DNA of 64,000 bases, taken from assembly GCF_002886045.1 (NCBI RefSeq), contig NZ_CP025791.1, positions 3,921,001-3,985,000 of the forward strand. The letters run 5' to 3'. Shown in pieces: positions 18,277-26,929 of this stretch. Position numbers and translations under genes: made by a program. Position 1 is the first letter of the stretch. The number at the start of each line of letters is the position of its first letter. This stretch comes from Flavivirga eckloniae (GTDB lineage Bacteria > Bacteroidota > Bacteroidia > Flavobacteriales > Flavobacteriaceae). Under the pieces are notes generated by a model. It was not told the origin of the DNA, searched no databases, and saw only the letters and a list, made by a program, of their open reading frames with translations.

Positions 18277-20649
18277 ATGGATATTAACGATAATATCGAA
18301 TCGCCTTTAGAATTAAGCGTGAGTTTTAATATACTGCTCAGGCATTACGAAGCTTTGGCTAAAAGTGATGATGAATTTGTTGCAGCAAAAGCCAAACGTA
18401 TCTTGGATACTGCTCGTGCATATCCTGAATTAGAAAAAGGATTTAGCGATTTTTCCATGTTAAAAGAAAGGGAAAAAGAAATAGCTATTATTCTAGAAGA
18501 TTCATTTAGCCCGGTTTTAACCAATAATGAAATAAAAACAGCATCAGTTCCTTTCCATAATTTAATTTTTAATTCCTCCGAGCGGTTTAAAAGTATTATA
18601 AAAACAGCTGGCGACGATTTTGAGATTCAAATAAAAAACATGCCAAAGGATGATACATACATTATTGCATGTACCATTATTTTGAACTTTTGTTATGGTT
18701 ATAATTTAAATTTTAAAAGACCGTTTTATTACGAAATACCAGATGCTAACGGAATTCTTCGATATTACAAAATACTGTACAATGCAGATTTTTGTGAAAT
18801 CGTTCCAACAAAAAAAGCCAAAAAAATCACCAAGGAAGATTATGACGAATTATTAGATAATTTTGAAAACATAGAACTTTGGAAGAAGAAGTTTCCGCCA
18901 AATAGTTATATATTCAAAGGATTCGTTATCTCAAATATTTTTGATGTTACCGACGATCAATCCATTTCCAATATAAAATCTAATCTCATTGGGGAAGATA
19001 AGCGGAATGATGAAAGTTTTATGGAAGAGTTTCATGAAGTTTTCAGATCCCTTTTAGGGATAAATGATATAAAAGTTGGTTTTTCAATCTATAATGAAGA
19101 AGAGCAAACATTCGAACGTGTTTATGGTGTGGGTATGGATAGTTATTTAATAAATAATAAGGAGAGTACAGATTGTAAAGGTGCTTTATGTGGTTGGTCT
19201 TACGATAGGTTGTTAAATGAAAATAAATACTTTTCGGTGTCCGATGTAGAAAAAACATATAAACTATCTAAAGGATGTGCACCGCATATTAAAGCATTAC
19301 ACGAACAAGGTATAAAAAGTGCCATTTTTGCGCCCATAGCAAACGAAAAAGGATTAATGGGGATATTAGAAATAGTATCTAATAAACCACAGGTACTTAA
19401 TAGTATAAACGCCAATAAACTTATAGACGTTATGCCGTTTATAGTATCGGCAGTAGAGCGATCTAAAAGTGAAGAGGAAAATTTAATAGAGGCGATTATT
19501 CAAAAAGAATGTACCTCAATTCATCCTAGTGTACATTGGCGATTTGAAAAAGAAGCAAAGAATTATATCAAATCTGAAATGAATGGCGAACAAGCTATTT
19601 TTAAAAAGGTAGCTTTTGAGAATGTGTATCCGCTTTATGGGCAAATAGATATTAAAAGATCATCGGAGGCACGTAACTTAGCAACGCAACAAGATTTAAC
19701 ACTTCAATTAAAAGCCATTAAAAAGATATTTAAAAACGCTTTGGAGATTGAAGGGTTGCCAATTTATGAGCAATTTATATATCAAACGGGAAATTATTTA
19801 AAAGCCATAGAAAATAATTTTCAGGTAGATAGTGAGCAACAAATCTCTGAGTTTTTCAAGCAAGACATAGAGCCTATTCTTAAACATCTATATTCCGTAG
19901 ATGAGTTAAAAGGGCAGATTGATGCTTATTTTGAAAGTATTGATGATAAAGTAAATATGCTTTACCGACATAGAAAGGAGTATGATGATACCATTGCCTT
20001 AATTAATAAGGAGATGGCGGCACTTTTAGATACAAAACAAGTAGAAGCTCAGCTCATGTATCCGCATTATTTCGAACGTTATAAAACAGATGGTGTCGAG
20101 CATAATATGTACGTTGGAGAATCCATTACAAAAGAAGATAGCTTTAATCTTATCTATTTGTATAATTTACGTTTATGGCAATTACAGGTCATGTGCGAAA
20201 TGGAAAACTCCTATTATCAAATGCAGTCGAAGTTTCCAGTATCGCTGGATGTGGCTTCAATGATATTGGTGTTTAATCAGCCATTAACTATAAGCTTTAG
20301 AATGGATGAAAAGCAATTCGATGTAGATGGTACGTACAATGCCCGTTACGAAATTGTAAAAAAACGAGTAGACAAAGCTTATATAAAGGGAACAACAGAG
20401 CGTGTTACCCAAAAAGGAAAAATAAGTATAGTATACTCTCAAAAACAAGACGAACGGGAGTACTTAAGATATATTAGATTTTTACAATCCAAACACTATT
20501 TAGATACCGATATAGAAATAGTAGAGCTTCAGGATTTACAGGCTGTTACCGGACTTAAAGCCATCCGTGTAAGTGTGCTATATCATAAAAATGAAGATGA
20601 TAAAGCATTCTATACCTACGATGATTTAATGAAAGAGATCAAGGCTTAA
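18277..20649 (+). CDS. GAF-domain protein of unknown signalling role
   Basis: A soluble 790-residue protein from the ATG at 18277; the frame extends to a TTG at 18253, which overlaps the predicted promoter. A GAF domain lies at about residues 258-395 (DIKVGFSIYNEEEQTFERVYGVGM through GIKSAIFAPIANEKGLMGILEIVS). It is preceded by an alpha-helical region rich in charged residues and followed by a long helical C-terminal half. No kinase, cyclase or DNA-binding domain was recognised, so it may bind a small ligand and act through protein contacts. Confidence 0.75.
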   Translation: MDINDNIESPLELSVSFNILLRHYEALAKSDDEFVAAKAKRILDTARAYPELEKGFSDFSMLKEREKEIAIILEDSFSPVLTNNEIKTASVPFHNLIFNSSERFKSIIKTAGDDFEIQIKNMPKDDTYIIACTIILNFCYGYNLNFKRPFYYEIPDANGILRYYKILYNADFCEIVPTKKAKKITKEDYDELLDNFENIELWKKKFPPNSYIFKGFVISNIFDVTDDQSISNIKSNLIGEDKRNDESFMEEFHEVFRSLLGINDIKVGFSIYNEEEQTFERVYGVGMDSYLINNKESTDCKGALCGWSYDRLLNENKYFSVSDVEKTYKLSKGCAPHIKALHEQGIKSAIFAPIANEKGLMGILEIVSNKPQVLNSINANKLIDVMPFIVSAVERSKSEEENLIEAIIQKECTSIHPSVHWRFEKEAKNYIKSEMNGEQAIFKKVAFENVYPLYGQIDIKRSSEARNLATQQDLTLQLKAIKKIFKNALEIEGLPIYEQFIYQTGNYLKAIENNFQVDSEQQISEFFKQDIEPILKHLYSVDELKGQIDAYFESIDDKVNMLYRHRKEYDDTIALINKEMAALLDTKQVEAQLMYPHYFERYKTDGVEHNMYVGESITKEDSFNLIYLYNLRLWQLQVMCEMENSYYQMQSKFPVSLDVASMILVFNQPLTISFRMDEKQFDVDGTYNARYEIVKKRVDKAYIKGTTERVTQKGKISIVYSQKQDEREYLRYIRFLQSKHYLDTDIEIVELQDLQAVTGLKAIRVSVLYHKNEDDKAFYTYDDLMKEIKA

Positions 20650-21156
20650 TTTTCTTCTGTTTTATTTTGATTAGACCTATTTAACTTTGCCATTCCTGCG
20701 ACTTGTACTGAACTTGTTTCAGTAAGGCAGTAATCCACTGGAATGTTAAAAAGTCTGTTTGATTCCTATATATTTTCAATTTGTAAGATATATAATATCT
20801 TAATCCGATGTGCAAAATCATACCTAAATGTCATATCGAAATGTGGCACAATTGAGATATCTCATCACTTAGATCACCTAATTACCCGTTATGCTTGCGA
20901 TTTCTCCTTCTCAATAAGCCACGCTATATACGTTCAAGTAAAATGTATTTTACACTCCATAGCGTTCGGAATGATAAAGTTTCATTATTAAAAATTTTAA
21001 ATTCTTGATTATCAAATTTCAATATATCGAAATCACGTAATTAATTAAAAATAGTAACTTTTTGACAACTCGTTATTTTGTTTTAATGATACATTTACAG
21101 AAAATAAGAGCTCTTTACAAAGCTTTTTAATATATCATAGAAAAGAATAATTACTT
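20650..21156. other. Intergenic region with a degenerate repeat
   Basis: 507 bp between the GAF gene and a small membrane-protein gene. A short hairpin (ACTGAA 20707-20712, TTCAGT 20718-20723) lies within a remnant of the dispersed ACTGAAC-TTGT-TTCAGT type of palindrome. An 82-codon open frame at 20743-20991 has no coding character. Nothing else is supported. Confidence 0.4.
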
Positions 21157-21477
21157 ATGAAAGCCTCAAAAACATTTGGTCTATTTTTTTTTACAATAGG
21201 TTTGGCATTTACTGTTATTGGTTACTCAAGTTATGCACAAGGAGCAACTTTAAGATTTTTATTATCAGGTCCCGTTTTCGTTTTGGCTGGCTTAGCCATG
21301 GTTATAGTACCTGGTACAGAATACACTAATAAAGATTTAAGAACAAAACGGATTGCGGCTAATGATGTGTTTTTAAAAGCACCTCTTAAAGCTAAAATTA
21401 TATGGGCGGTAGCTGGAGGTATTGGATTTATCATATCAACCGCATTTCGTGATTTATTAGCAAGTTTTTTTGAATAA
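21157..21477 (+). CDS. Small membrane protein, unknown function
   Basis: A 106-residue protein with three predicted spans (FGLFFFTIGLAFTVIGYSS, FLLSGPVFVLAGLAMVIV, IIWAVAGGIGFIISTAF) and a basic loop TNKDLRTKRIAAND between the second and third. It is followed 12 bp later by another small membrane protein, so the two may work together. No family was recognised. Confidence 0.65.
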   Translation: MKASKTFGLFFFTIGLAFTVIGYSSYAQGATLRFLLSGPVFVLAGLAMVIVPGTEYTNKDLRTKRIAANDVFLKAPLKAKIIWAVAGGIGFIISTAFRDLLASFFE

Positions 21478-21489
21478 AAAATAATTAAT

Positions 21490-21762
21490 ATGGAATTTTT
21501 AGGAGCATTTTTGTTTTATTTTGGGTTGTTGGCAACCATAATAGCTATTTTTAAATTAATGTTTAATTACTCAAGTAAAATAGGCATCAAAGCCTCAAGA
21601 AAAGTGTATAAGGACGAAAGCCATGAAACACAAGATGAAAACGAGGCTATGGTTAATAAATGGATTAAATCTAACCTTCTAAGTATTGTCTATCGAATTA
21701 TTATTACCATAATTGGGTTAGTTTTGCTACTAATTTATGGGCCTAACCTTCTGCCTTGGTAA
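21490..21762 (+). CDS. Small membrane protein, unknown function
   Basis: A 90-residue protein with an N-terminal span (LGAFLFYFGLLATIIAIFKLMF), a charged middle (KVYKDESHETQDENEAMVNKW) and a C-terminal span (IVYRIIITIIGLVLLLIYG). It is tightly linked to the preceding small membrane gene. Function unknown. Confidence 0.6.
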   Translation: MEFLGAFLFYFGLLATIIAIFKLMFNYSSKIGIKASRKVYKDESHETQDENEAMVNKWIKSNLLSIVYRIIITIIGLVLLLIYGPNLLPW

Positions 21763-21816
21763 GTTGTTGTAGTATTAATCGAAATGAGTTGCGATTGGGA
21801 TATATAATCACTTAAA

Positions 21817-22377
21817 TCACGATATATTAATCTGATACTTGCCAAGTAACCCTGAAACATTCTCTTTTGAAAACTTAGCATGTTTCATTCTATTGTTTTC
21901 GGGATCTAACGATATATTATAAGCTGTCTTTAAGTTAGCGCGTTCCAGTATCGTATTTTGAAAAAGAGCATTTTTTAAATTACAATTTTGAAATGTCGAA
22001 CCTGTTAAGTTCGTTTCGCTAAAATCTACACCTGTTAAATTACAATCCTTAAAAAGCGTTTTTTTCAATGTTAAATTATAAAATACAGATAGCTCCAAGT
22101 TACAATTATCAAAAGACACAGATAAAAATAGATCGTCACAGTTGTTAAAATGAACACCTAATAATTTACAATTAGAAAAAGAAACATCGTTAAGTATCGT
22201 ATAATCTATTTTGGTTAAACTAAAATGACAATCAGTAAACAGGCAGTCTGTAAAAGATATGTTTGATAAATCGGCATTTACAAAATCACAATTTGTAAAC
22301 CTGCAATCTTCATATTCTCCTCGCTCTAAAGGGCTTTCTGAATAGTTTAGATTTTCAAAATCTTTATTTTCAATCAA
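21817..22377 (-). CDS. Pentapeptide-repeat protein (Qnr/MfpA-like style)
   Basis: A 186-residue protein built mainly of A(D/N)LxF-type pentapeptides, for example CRFTNCDFVNADLSNISF, SFDNCNLELSVF and TLFKDCNLTGVDFSETNL. It forms a right-handed quadrilateral beta-helix. The end, DPENNRMKHAKFSKENVSGLLG, resembles the C-terminal cap of Qnr-like proteins, some of which mimic DNA and protect gyrase. Whether this one affects quinolones is untested. It starts 16 bp after the HD-PycTM gene on the same strand, implying a shared transcript. Confidence 0.88.
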   Translation of the reverse strand: MIENKDFENLNYSESPLERGEYEDCRFTNCDFVNADLSNISFTDCLFTDCHFSLTKIDYTILNDVSFSNCKLLGVHFNNCDDLFLSVSFDNCNLELSVFYNLTLKKTLFKDCNLTGVDFSETNLTGSTFQNCNLKNALFQNTILERANLKTAYNISLDPENNRMKHAKFSKENVSGLLGKYQINIS

Positions 22378-22393
22378 TGTATTTTAAATTTTA

Positions 22394-23605
22394 TTATAAC
22401 GTAGAAGTCGCTCCCGAGTAAAATTGAAAAGCTATAGCAAACGAAATAACACTCACTATAATACCTAGCATGAATACACTATAAGTAAGTCGAAGTATTT
22501 TGTATTTTTTATCTAAAACCAATCCAAGAAAGTACAGGTCTTTCTTCATAGAAGAATAAAGATATTCCTTATCCTGCATCATTTCACCCATGGCCCATTC
22601 AAAATCTTTTAGGCTCATTTTATGGAAATTACCAAAAAATAATAAGTTCACCTTTTTGTTGGCTACATCATCTTTAGTAAACTTACCGCTAGTTACATTT
22701 GGGCGCGTTGCTAAAATGGATAGTATAATAGATACAACCGTAAACAATACAAAAATAATGGTGGGAACAATTAAATATTGGTTAGAAGCATTGTCTAATT
22801 TAGAAACCAAATTAGAAAGCACTAAAGACACAATAATAGCATTAACCGATAATAAAATATTAGCCTTCGTATCGGCAATATTACTTAAAGTAATATGGTT
22901 TTTAAGCGTTACCCTAAACATAGTTTCAACACCACGTTCTGGTAGAGCTACCTTATTCTTTTTAAAGCTTAATTCCTCTTTTTTATGTTTCAGTTTGGTA
23001 GTGTCTTGTTTTAATTTGTTTTGAGCTTTTAATAATTGGGAGAGGTTTTTGCTTTTAGTTTTGTCCCATTTAGCAGAAGCCTCATTCGTATAAAACCTGT
23101 GTTCCTTGGCCAAAAAGTCAATGTTCATGTTCAACCATTCTGCTTCACTAAGTTTCTTGTCGCATACAAGTTCCCATTCCTTTCGAAGTAGCTCCGTAAG
23201 ATCGCTAAATCTTTTACCGCCAATGTGGGCGCAATCGGCATCTCTGATTATTTTTTCCAACTCATTTTTTGGCACATAGTCCATTTTGGTTGCTAAAATC
23301 AAGTCACATACACGTTTTATATCATCTTCTGGGACGTTACGTTCCTTTAAAAAAGCACTTGCAATTTTTACGCTTTCCGCTTCATGGTTTTCAATACTTT
23401 GGGCGTAGCCTGTATCATGAAACCAGGCGCATAGTATTAAATGTAACTTATCAGTTTCTTTTAGGTCAATATGCTCAATCAGTTCATTGGTCTTTTTTAC
23501 CACATCTTGAGTGTGCGATAAATTATGGTAAACAAATTTGTTATCAAGGTTCTCGTTTAAATATTGAATAACATATTTCTCTGCATCAATAATTAGATTT
23601 TCCAT
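22394..23605 (-). CDS. HD phosphohydrolase fused to a PycTM-like (Pycsar effector) domain
   Basis: 403 residues. The N-terminal HD domain carries HNLSH (His27, His31), FHDTG (His63-Asp64) and RDADCAH, the metal-binding set of HD phosphohydrolases. A basic, probably coiled linker (about 195-225) leads to a C-terminal domain with LSNIADTKANILLSVNAIIVSLVLSN, a second span ending ILSILATRP and a last span near residues 375-395. This pattern matches the PycTM/DUF5706 membrane effector of Pycsar anti-phage systems. No pyrimidine cyclase gene is adjacent, so a defence role is uncertain; the HD domain might degrade the activating nucleotide. Confidence 0.8.
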   Translation of the reverse strand: MENLIIDAEKYVIQYLNENLDNKFVYHNLSHTQDVVKKTNELIEHIDLKETDKLHLILCAWFHDTGYAQSIENHEAESVKIASAFLKERNVPEDDIKRVCDLILATKMDYVPKNELEKIIRDADCAHIGGKRFSDLTELLRKEWELVCDKKLSEAEWLNMNIDFLAKEHRFYTNEASAKWDKTKSKNLSQLLKAQNKLKQDTTKLKHKKEELSFKKNKVALPERGVETMFRVTLKNHITLSNIADTKANILLSVNAIIVSLVLSNLVSKLDNASNQYLIVPTIIFVLFTVVSIILSILATRPNVTSGKFTKDDVANKKVNLLFFGNFHKMSLKDFEWAMGEMMQDKEYLYSSMKKDLYFLGLVLDKKYKILRLTYSVFMLGIIVSVISFAIAFQFYSGATSTL

Positions 23606-23878
23606 AAAAGAAATGATTTTGAGTAAAAATACTAAACTTTAATTAATGTCCAGTTAACGCTATAATTTGTCGTATATTTCAATACAGCTTTACAGTGTTG
23701 TTAAATATAAGACCTCGACGTTATTAGGTTAAATAATTTATTATGTTCAGTCATACTAAGCGCAGTTGAAACGCTAAGATTGACTTAATCCTTAACTTAA
23801 TGATGTTGAGTGATAACCTGTAAGGAATTGAATTCAATTAAGACTAGTATTGAGATAAAAAAGAAAGGAACTATTATT
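23606..23878. other. Divergent intergenic region, HD-PycTM and msrB
   Basis: Holds the promoters of both directions. A degenerate member of the dispersed AGCGCAGTCGAA repeat (AAGCGCAGTTGAAACGC) lies near 23758-23775. A purine-rich AAGAAAGGAA just ahead of the ATG at 23879 supports that start over the in-frame GTG at 23810. Confidence 0.4.
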
Positions 23879-24325
23879 ATGCTAACCTGGAAAGAAGTCA
23901 TCAATTTTTCTGTAAACGGAAACCCTACTCCAGATAGACGAGTTGAAAGAACAGATAAAGAATGGAGCGCTCAATTAACCCCGGAACAATTTAGAATTAC
24001 CAGAAAGAAAGGCACCGAACGCGCCCATAGTGGAGCACTTTGTACTACACACGATGCAGGTAAATATAATTGCGTGTGCTGTAATACCCCTCTGTTCGAT
24101 TCTACAATTAAATTTAGTTCAGGAACTGGTTGGCCCAGTTTTACACAGCCCATTAAAGAAAACGCTATAAAGTACGAAAGAGATACCTCTTATGGAATGG
24201 TACGCGTTGAGGTAATGTGCAATACTTGCGATGCGCATTTAGGGCACGTGTTCCCCGACGGACCAGAACCCAGTGGATTGCGTTATTGCATAAATTCGGA
24301 ATCCATGCAATTAGAAAAAGAATAA
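23879..24325 (+). CDS. msrB: Peptide-methionine (R)-S-oxide reductase
   Basis: A 148-residue cytosolic enzyme that reduces the R-sulfoxide of oxidised methionine. Zinc-binding pairs CVCC and CNTC are present. The family signature SSGTGWPSF and the active-site segments HLGHVFPDGPEP and GLRYCINSESM carry the catalytic Cys. The ATG at 23879 is preferred because it follows a purine-rich site; an upstream GTG would add 23 residues unlike the family. It leads a repair cluster with two msrA-type genes and an OsmC fusion. Confidence 0.95.
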   Translation: MLTWKEVINFSVNGNPTPDRRVERTDKEWSAQLTPEQFRITRKKGTERAHSGALCTTHDAGKYNCVCCNTPLFDSTIKFSSGTGWPSFTQPIKENAIKYERDTSYGMVRVEVMCNTCDAHLGHVFPDGPEPSGLRYCINSESMQLEKE

Positions 24326-24345
24326 AAAAGTCTTTTGGTTGTATA

Positions 24346-24435
24346 GCCTACGGTTGCAGAGCCTATGATTGCTGAGTGTATGGTTACCAAGCGTACGGTT
24401 ATGAAGCGTACGGTTGCTGAGAGTACGGTTGCTGA
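24346..24435 (+). repeat. Six tandem copies of a 15-bp repeat between msrB and msrA
   Basis: Six consecutive 15-base units of the form GCGTACGGTTGCTGA with substitutions begin at 24346, 24361, 24376, 24391, 24406 and 24421. A seventh, partial unit merges into GCGTAGTCGAAGC, a motif of a dispersed repeat. It is not within a convincing gene. Copy number could vary between strains and alter the spacing in the msrB-msrA transcript. Confidence 0.85.
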
Positions 24436-24541
24436 GCGTAGTCGAAGCAAAGCAAAGCAAAACGAAAGCAATTTTCAATTCGGAAAGAGTTGAAAGTCAG
24501 AAGCGTTTCACCAAGAATTGGAGACAGAAGGATTAAAAAAT

Positions 24542-25081
24542 ATGACAAATAAAAATATACAAATAGCCACATTTGGCGGCGGTTGTTTTTGGTGTACAGA
24601 AGCAGTATTCTTAGAGGTAAAAGGTGTAGAAAAAGTAGTTTCAGGATATTCTGGTGGAAATGTTCCCGGGCATCCAACCTACAGAGAGATCTGTTCTGGT
24701 TTAACAGGACATGCAGAAGTTGTACAGGTTACGTTTGATGCCAATATCATTTCTTATGAAGATATCCTAATTATTTTCATGACCACTCACGATCCCACAA
24801 CTTTAAATCAACAAGGTGCAGATAAAGGCACCCAATACAGATCGGTGATTTATTATCATAACGAAAAACAAAAAGAAATAGCAGAGGTTGTTTTAAAAGA
24901 AGTGGCACCTTATTATGAAAACCCTATTGTTACCGAAATTACTGCTTTAGATAAGTTTTACGAAGCAGAAGACTATCACCAAAACTATTACAGAAATAAT
25001 AAGGAACAAGGCTATTGCAACTTTGTAATTACCCCAAAATTGGCAAAACTACGAAAGCTTCATGCGGACAAACTAAAGTAA
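24542..25081 (+). CDS. msrA: Peptide-methionine (S)-S-oxide reductase
   Basis: A 179-residue cytosolic enzyme that reduces the S-sulfoxide of methionine. The catalytic motif is GGCFWCTE. YSGGNVPGHPTY and HDPTTLNQQGADKGTQYRS follow in the normal order, and a resolving Cys is in QGYCNF. The ATG at 24542 follows GAAGGATT; the TTG at 24518 is an unlikely start. It lies between msrB and a divergent paralogue. Confidence 0.96.
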   Translation: MTNKNIQIATFGGGCFWCTEAVFLEVKGVEKVVSGYSGGNVPGHPTYREICSGLTGHAEVVQVTFDANIISYEDILIIFMTTHDPTTLNQQGADKGTQYRSVIYYHNEKQKEIAEVVLKEVAPYYENPIVTEITALDKFYEAEDYHQNYYRNNKEQGYCNFVITPKLAKLRKLHADKLK

Positions 25082-25134
25082 GCCCTTGATTTTCTAGGAA
25101 AATCTGTCGAAAATAAATAGTCATAAGTATCATT

Positions 25135-25662
25135 ATGAACAATAAGCTTAATAAAATAGTATTAGGAGGTGGTTGTCATTGGTGTACAGAAGCGGTATTT
25201 CAATCATTAATAGGTGTTGATAAGGTAGAGCAGGGTTATGTAGCTTCAATTAATGAAAACAACAATTTCTCCGAAGCGGTTATAGTCCATTTTAATTCAG
25301 AACTCATGCCGTTAAAAACGCTTATAGAAGTTCACCTATATACTCATAAAAGTACAAGCAACCATTCTATGAGAAGTAAATATAGGTCTGCCGTTTATAC
25401 ATTTTCAGAATCACAAATGGAGGAATCGGAAAATATCATTAAAGGCTTTCAGGAAGATTTTGAAAATAAATTAATCACGAAGATTTACCCTTTTCAATCC
25501 TTTAAACCTTCAAGAGAAGCCATTCAAAATTATTACCAAAAAGATCCTAATAAACCTTTTTGCAAAACATTTATAGCTCCTAAGCTAAGGTTCCTGTTAC
25601 AAAGGTTTTCCCATCAGGTTAATCCGAGTAAAGTAAGACATGTAGAAGCGACTACAGTATAA
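25135..25662 (+). CDS. Divergent MsrA paralogue
   Basis: A 175-residue protein of the MsrA fold. The catalytic Cys and Glu are retained but Phe of the GCFWCTE motif is His (GCHWCTE). The YSGG loop is shortened ([10 protein letters not shown]) and the HDPTT...QYRS segment is reduced to [15 protein letters not shown], losing the Asp after the conserved His. A C-terminal Cys in KPFCKTF aligns with the resolving Cys. The Phe and the lost Asp contribute to the methyl-sulfoxide pocket in the family, so specificity or activity may be altered. It starts 53 bp after msrA. Confidence 0.8.
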   Translation: MNNKLNKIVLGGGCHWCTEAVFQSLIGVDKVEQGYVASINENNNFSEAVIVHFNSELMPLKTLIEVHLYTHKSTSNHSMRSKYRSAVYTFSESQMEESENIIKGFQEDFENKLITKIYPFQSFKPSREAIQNYYQKDPNKPFCKTFIAPKLRFLLQRFSHQVNPSKVRHVEATTV

Positions 25663-25673
25663 AGATTTTAAAA

Positions 25674-26897
25674 ATGAAAAGTTCGAAATTACAGATACAA
25701 AATAATAAAGGTTTGAAGCTTCAAGCGTATTTGGAGTTGCCAGCAAATCAAAAACCAAATTATTACGCCATTTTTGCGCACTGTTTTACATGCACAAGTT
25801 CGCTAAGTGCCGTGAAAAATATTAGCAGGGCATTAACCAATTATGGGTTTGGCGTTGTTAGGTTCGATTTTACAGGTTTAGGAAGAAGCGAGGGCGAGTT
25901 TGCCGAGAGTCATTTTTCTGCCAATGTAGACGATTTAATAGCGGTGAGTCATTATATGAATTCTAATTACGAAGCACCATCCCTATTAGTCGGTCATTCA
26001 CTTGGCGGGGCAGCAGTGCTTTCGGCTGCATCCCAATTAGAAAATATCAAAGCCGTTGCAACTATTGGGGCACCAGCTACAGTAAGCCACGTAAAACATC
26101 TATTCTCTCATGGCATTGAAGACGTAAGAGAAAAAGGAGAGGTAGAAGTTAATATTGGAGGTCGCCCTTTTAAAATTGATAAGGATTTTGTTGAAGATTT
26201 CGATAAAACAGACTTACCTACCATTGTAAAGCAATTACGTAAGCCATTATTAATTTTACATGCACCTACAGATACTGTAGTTGGTATAAAAAATGCAGAG
26301 CAGTTATATCATAATGCACATCACCCCAAAAGTTTTGTAACGCTCGATAATGCAGACCATTTATTGTCCAATTCAAAAGATAGTCAATATGCCGGTAATG
26401 TAATTGGAACTTGGGTTCAGCGTTATTTTGAGCCCAAAGAGAATAAAATGTTAGAAACCAAAGGCGAGCAATTAGTAGGGCATTTAAATTTGATTGAAGA
26501 TAATTTTACAACCTCAATTCAAACTAAAAACCATACTATGATTGCAGATGAGCCTGCTTCTATTGGGGGAGACGATTTTGGGCCTTCACCTTACGAGTAC
26601 CTTAATGCCGGATTGGTAGCCTGTACTGCTATGACCTTAAAAATGTATGCACAACGTAAACAATGGGATTTGCAAGAAGTGTTTGTATATGTAACGCATT
26701 CCAGAAAGCATAGTGACGATTTAGGTTTGGAAATAGAAAAACCAACTTATTTAGACCATATTAGCAAAAAATTGAAGTTTGTTGGTAATTTAGATGAGAC
26801 ACAAAAACAGCGTTTAAAAGAAATAGCATCAAAATGCCCGGTACATAAGACTATTGCAAGTGAAGTCGTTTTTAATACAACCATTATAAATGATTAA
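25674..26897 (+). CDS. Alpha/beta hydrolase fused to an OsmC domain
   Basis: 407 residues. An alpha/beta hydrolase forms the N-terminal half: nucleophile Ser in VGHSLGG (about residue 104), acid in HAPTDTVVG and His in DNADHLL. It is joined at about residue 260 to an OsmC/Ohr-like domain ([22 protein letters not shown], with a Cys, and a second Cys in KCPVHK). This fusion is a known architecture; OsmC proteins reduce organic hydroperoxides. It starts 11 bp after the second msrA, fitting an oxidative-damage operon. Confidence 0.92.
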   Translation: MKSSKLQIQNNKGLKLQAYLELPANQKPNYYAIFAHCFTCTSSLSAVKNISRALTNYGFGVVRFDFTGLGRSEGEFAESHFSANVDDLIAVSHYMNSNYEAPSLLVGHSLGGAAVLSAASQLENIKAVATIGAPATVSHVKHLFSHGIEDVREKGEVEVNIGGRPFKIDKDFVEDFDKTDLPTIVKQLRKPLLILHAPTDTVVGIKNAEQLYHNAHHPKSFVTLDNADHLLSNSKDSQYAGNVIGTWVQRYFEPKENKMLETKGEQLVGHLNLIEDNFTTSIQTKNHTMIADEPASIGGDDFGPSPYEYLNAGLVACTAMTLKMYAQRKQWDLQEVFVYVTHSRKHSDDLGLEIEKPTYLDHISKKLKFVGNLDETQKQRLKEIASKCPVHKTIASEVVFNTTIIND

Positions 26898-26929
26898 TCA
26901 CTATCTTTAAACATTCGTAAAACCCTCGT

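Noticed and set aside
20743-20991. 82-codon open frame after the GAF gene
   Set aside because: Composition is not protein-like, no start context, and it lies among repeat remnants.
22394-23605. A complete Pycsar anti-phage system
   Set aside because: No pyrimidine cyclase is adjacent; only the effector-like domain is present.
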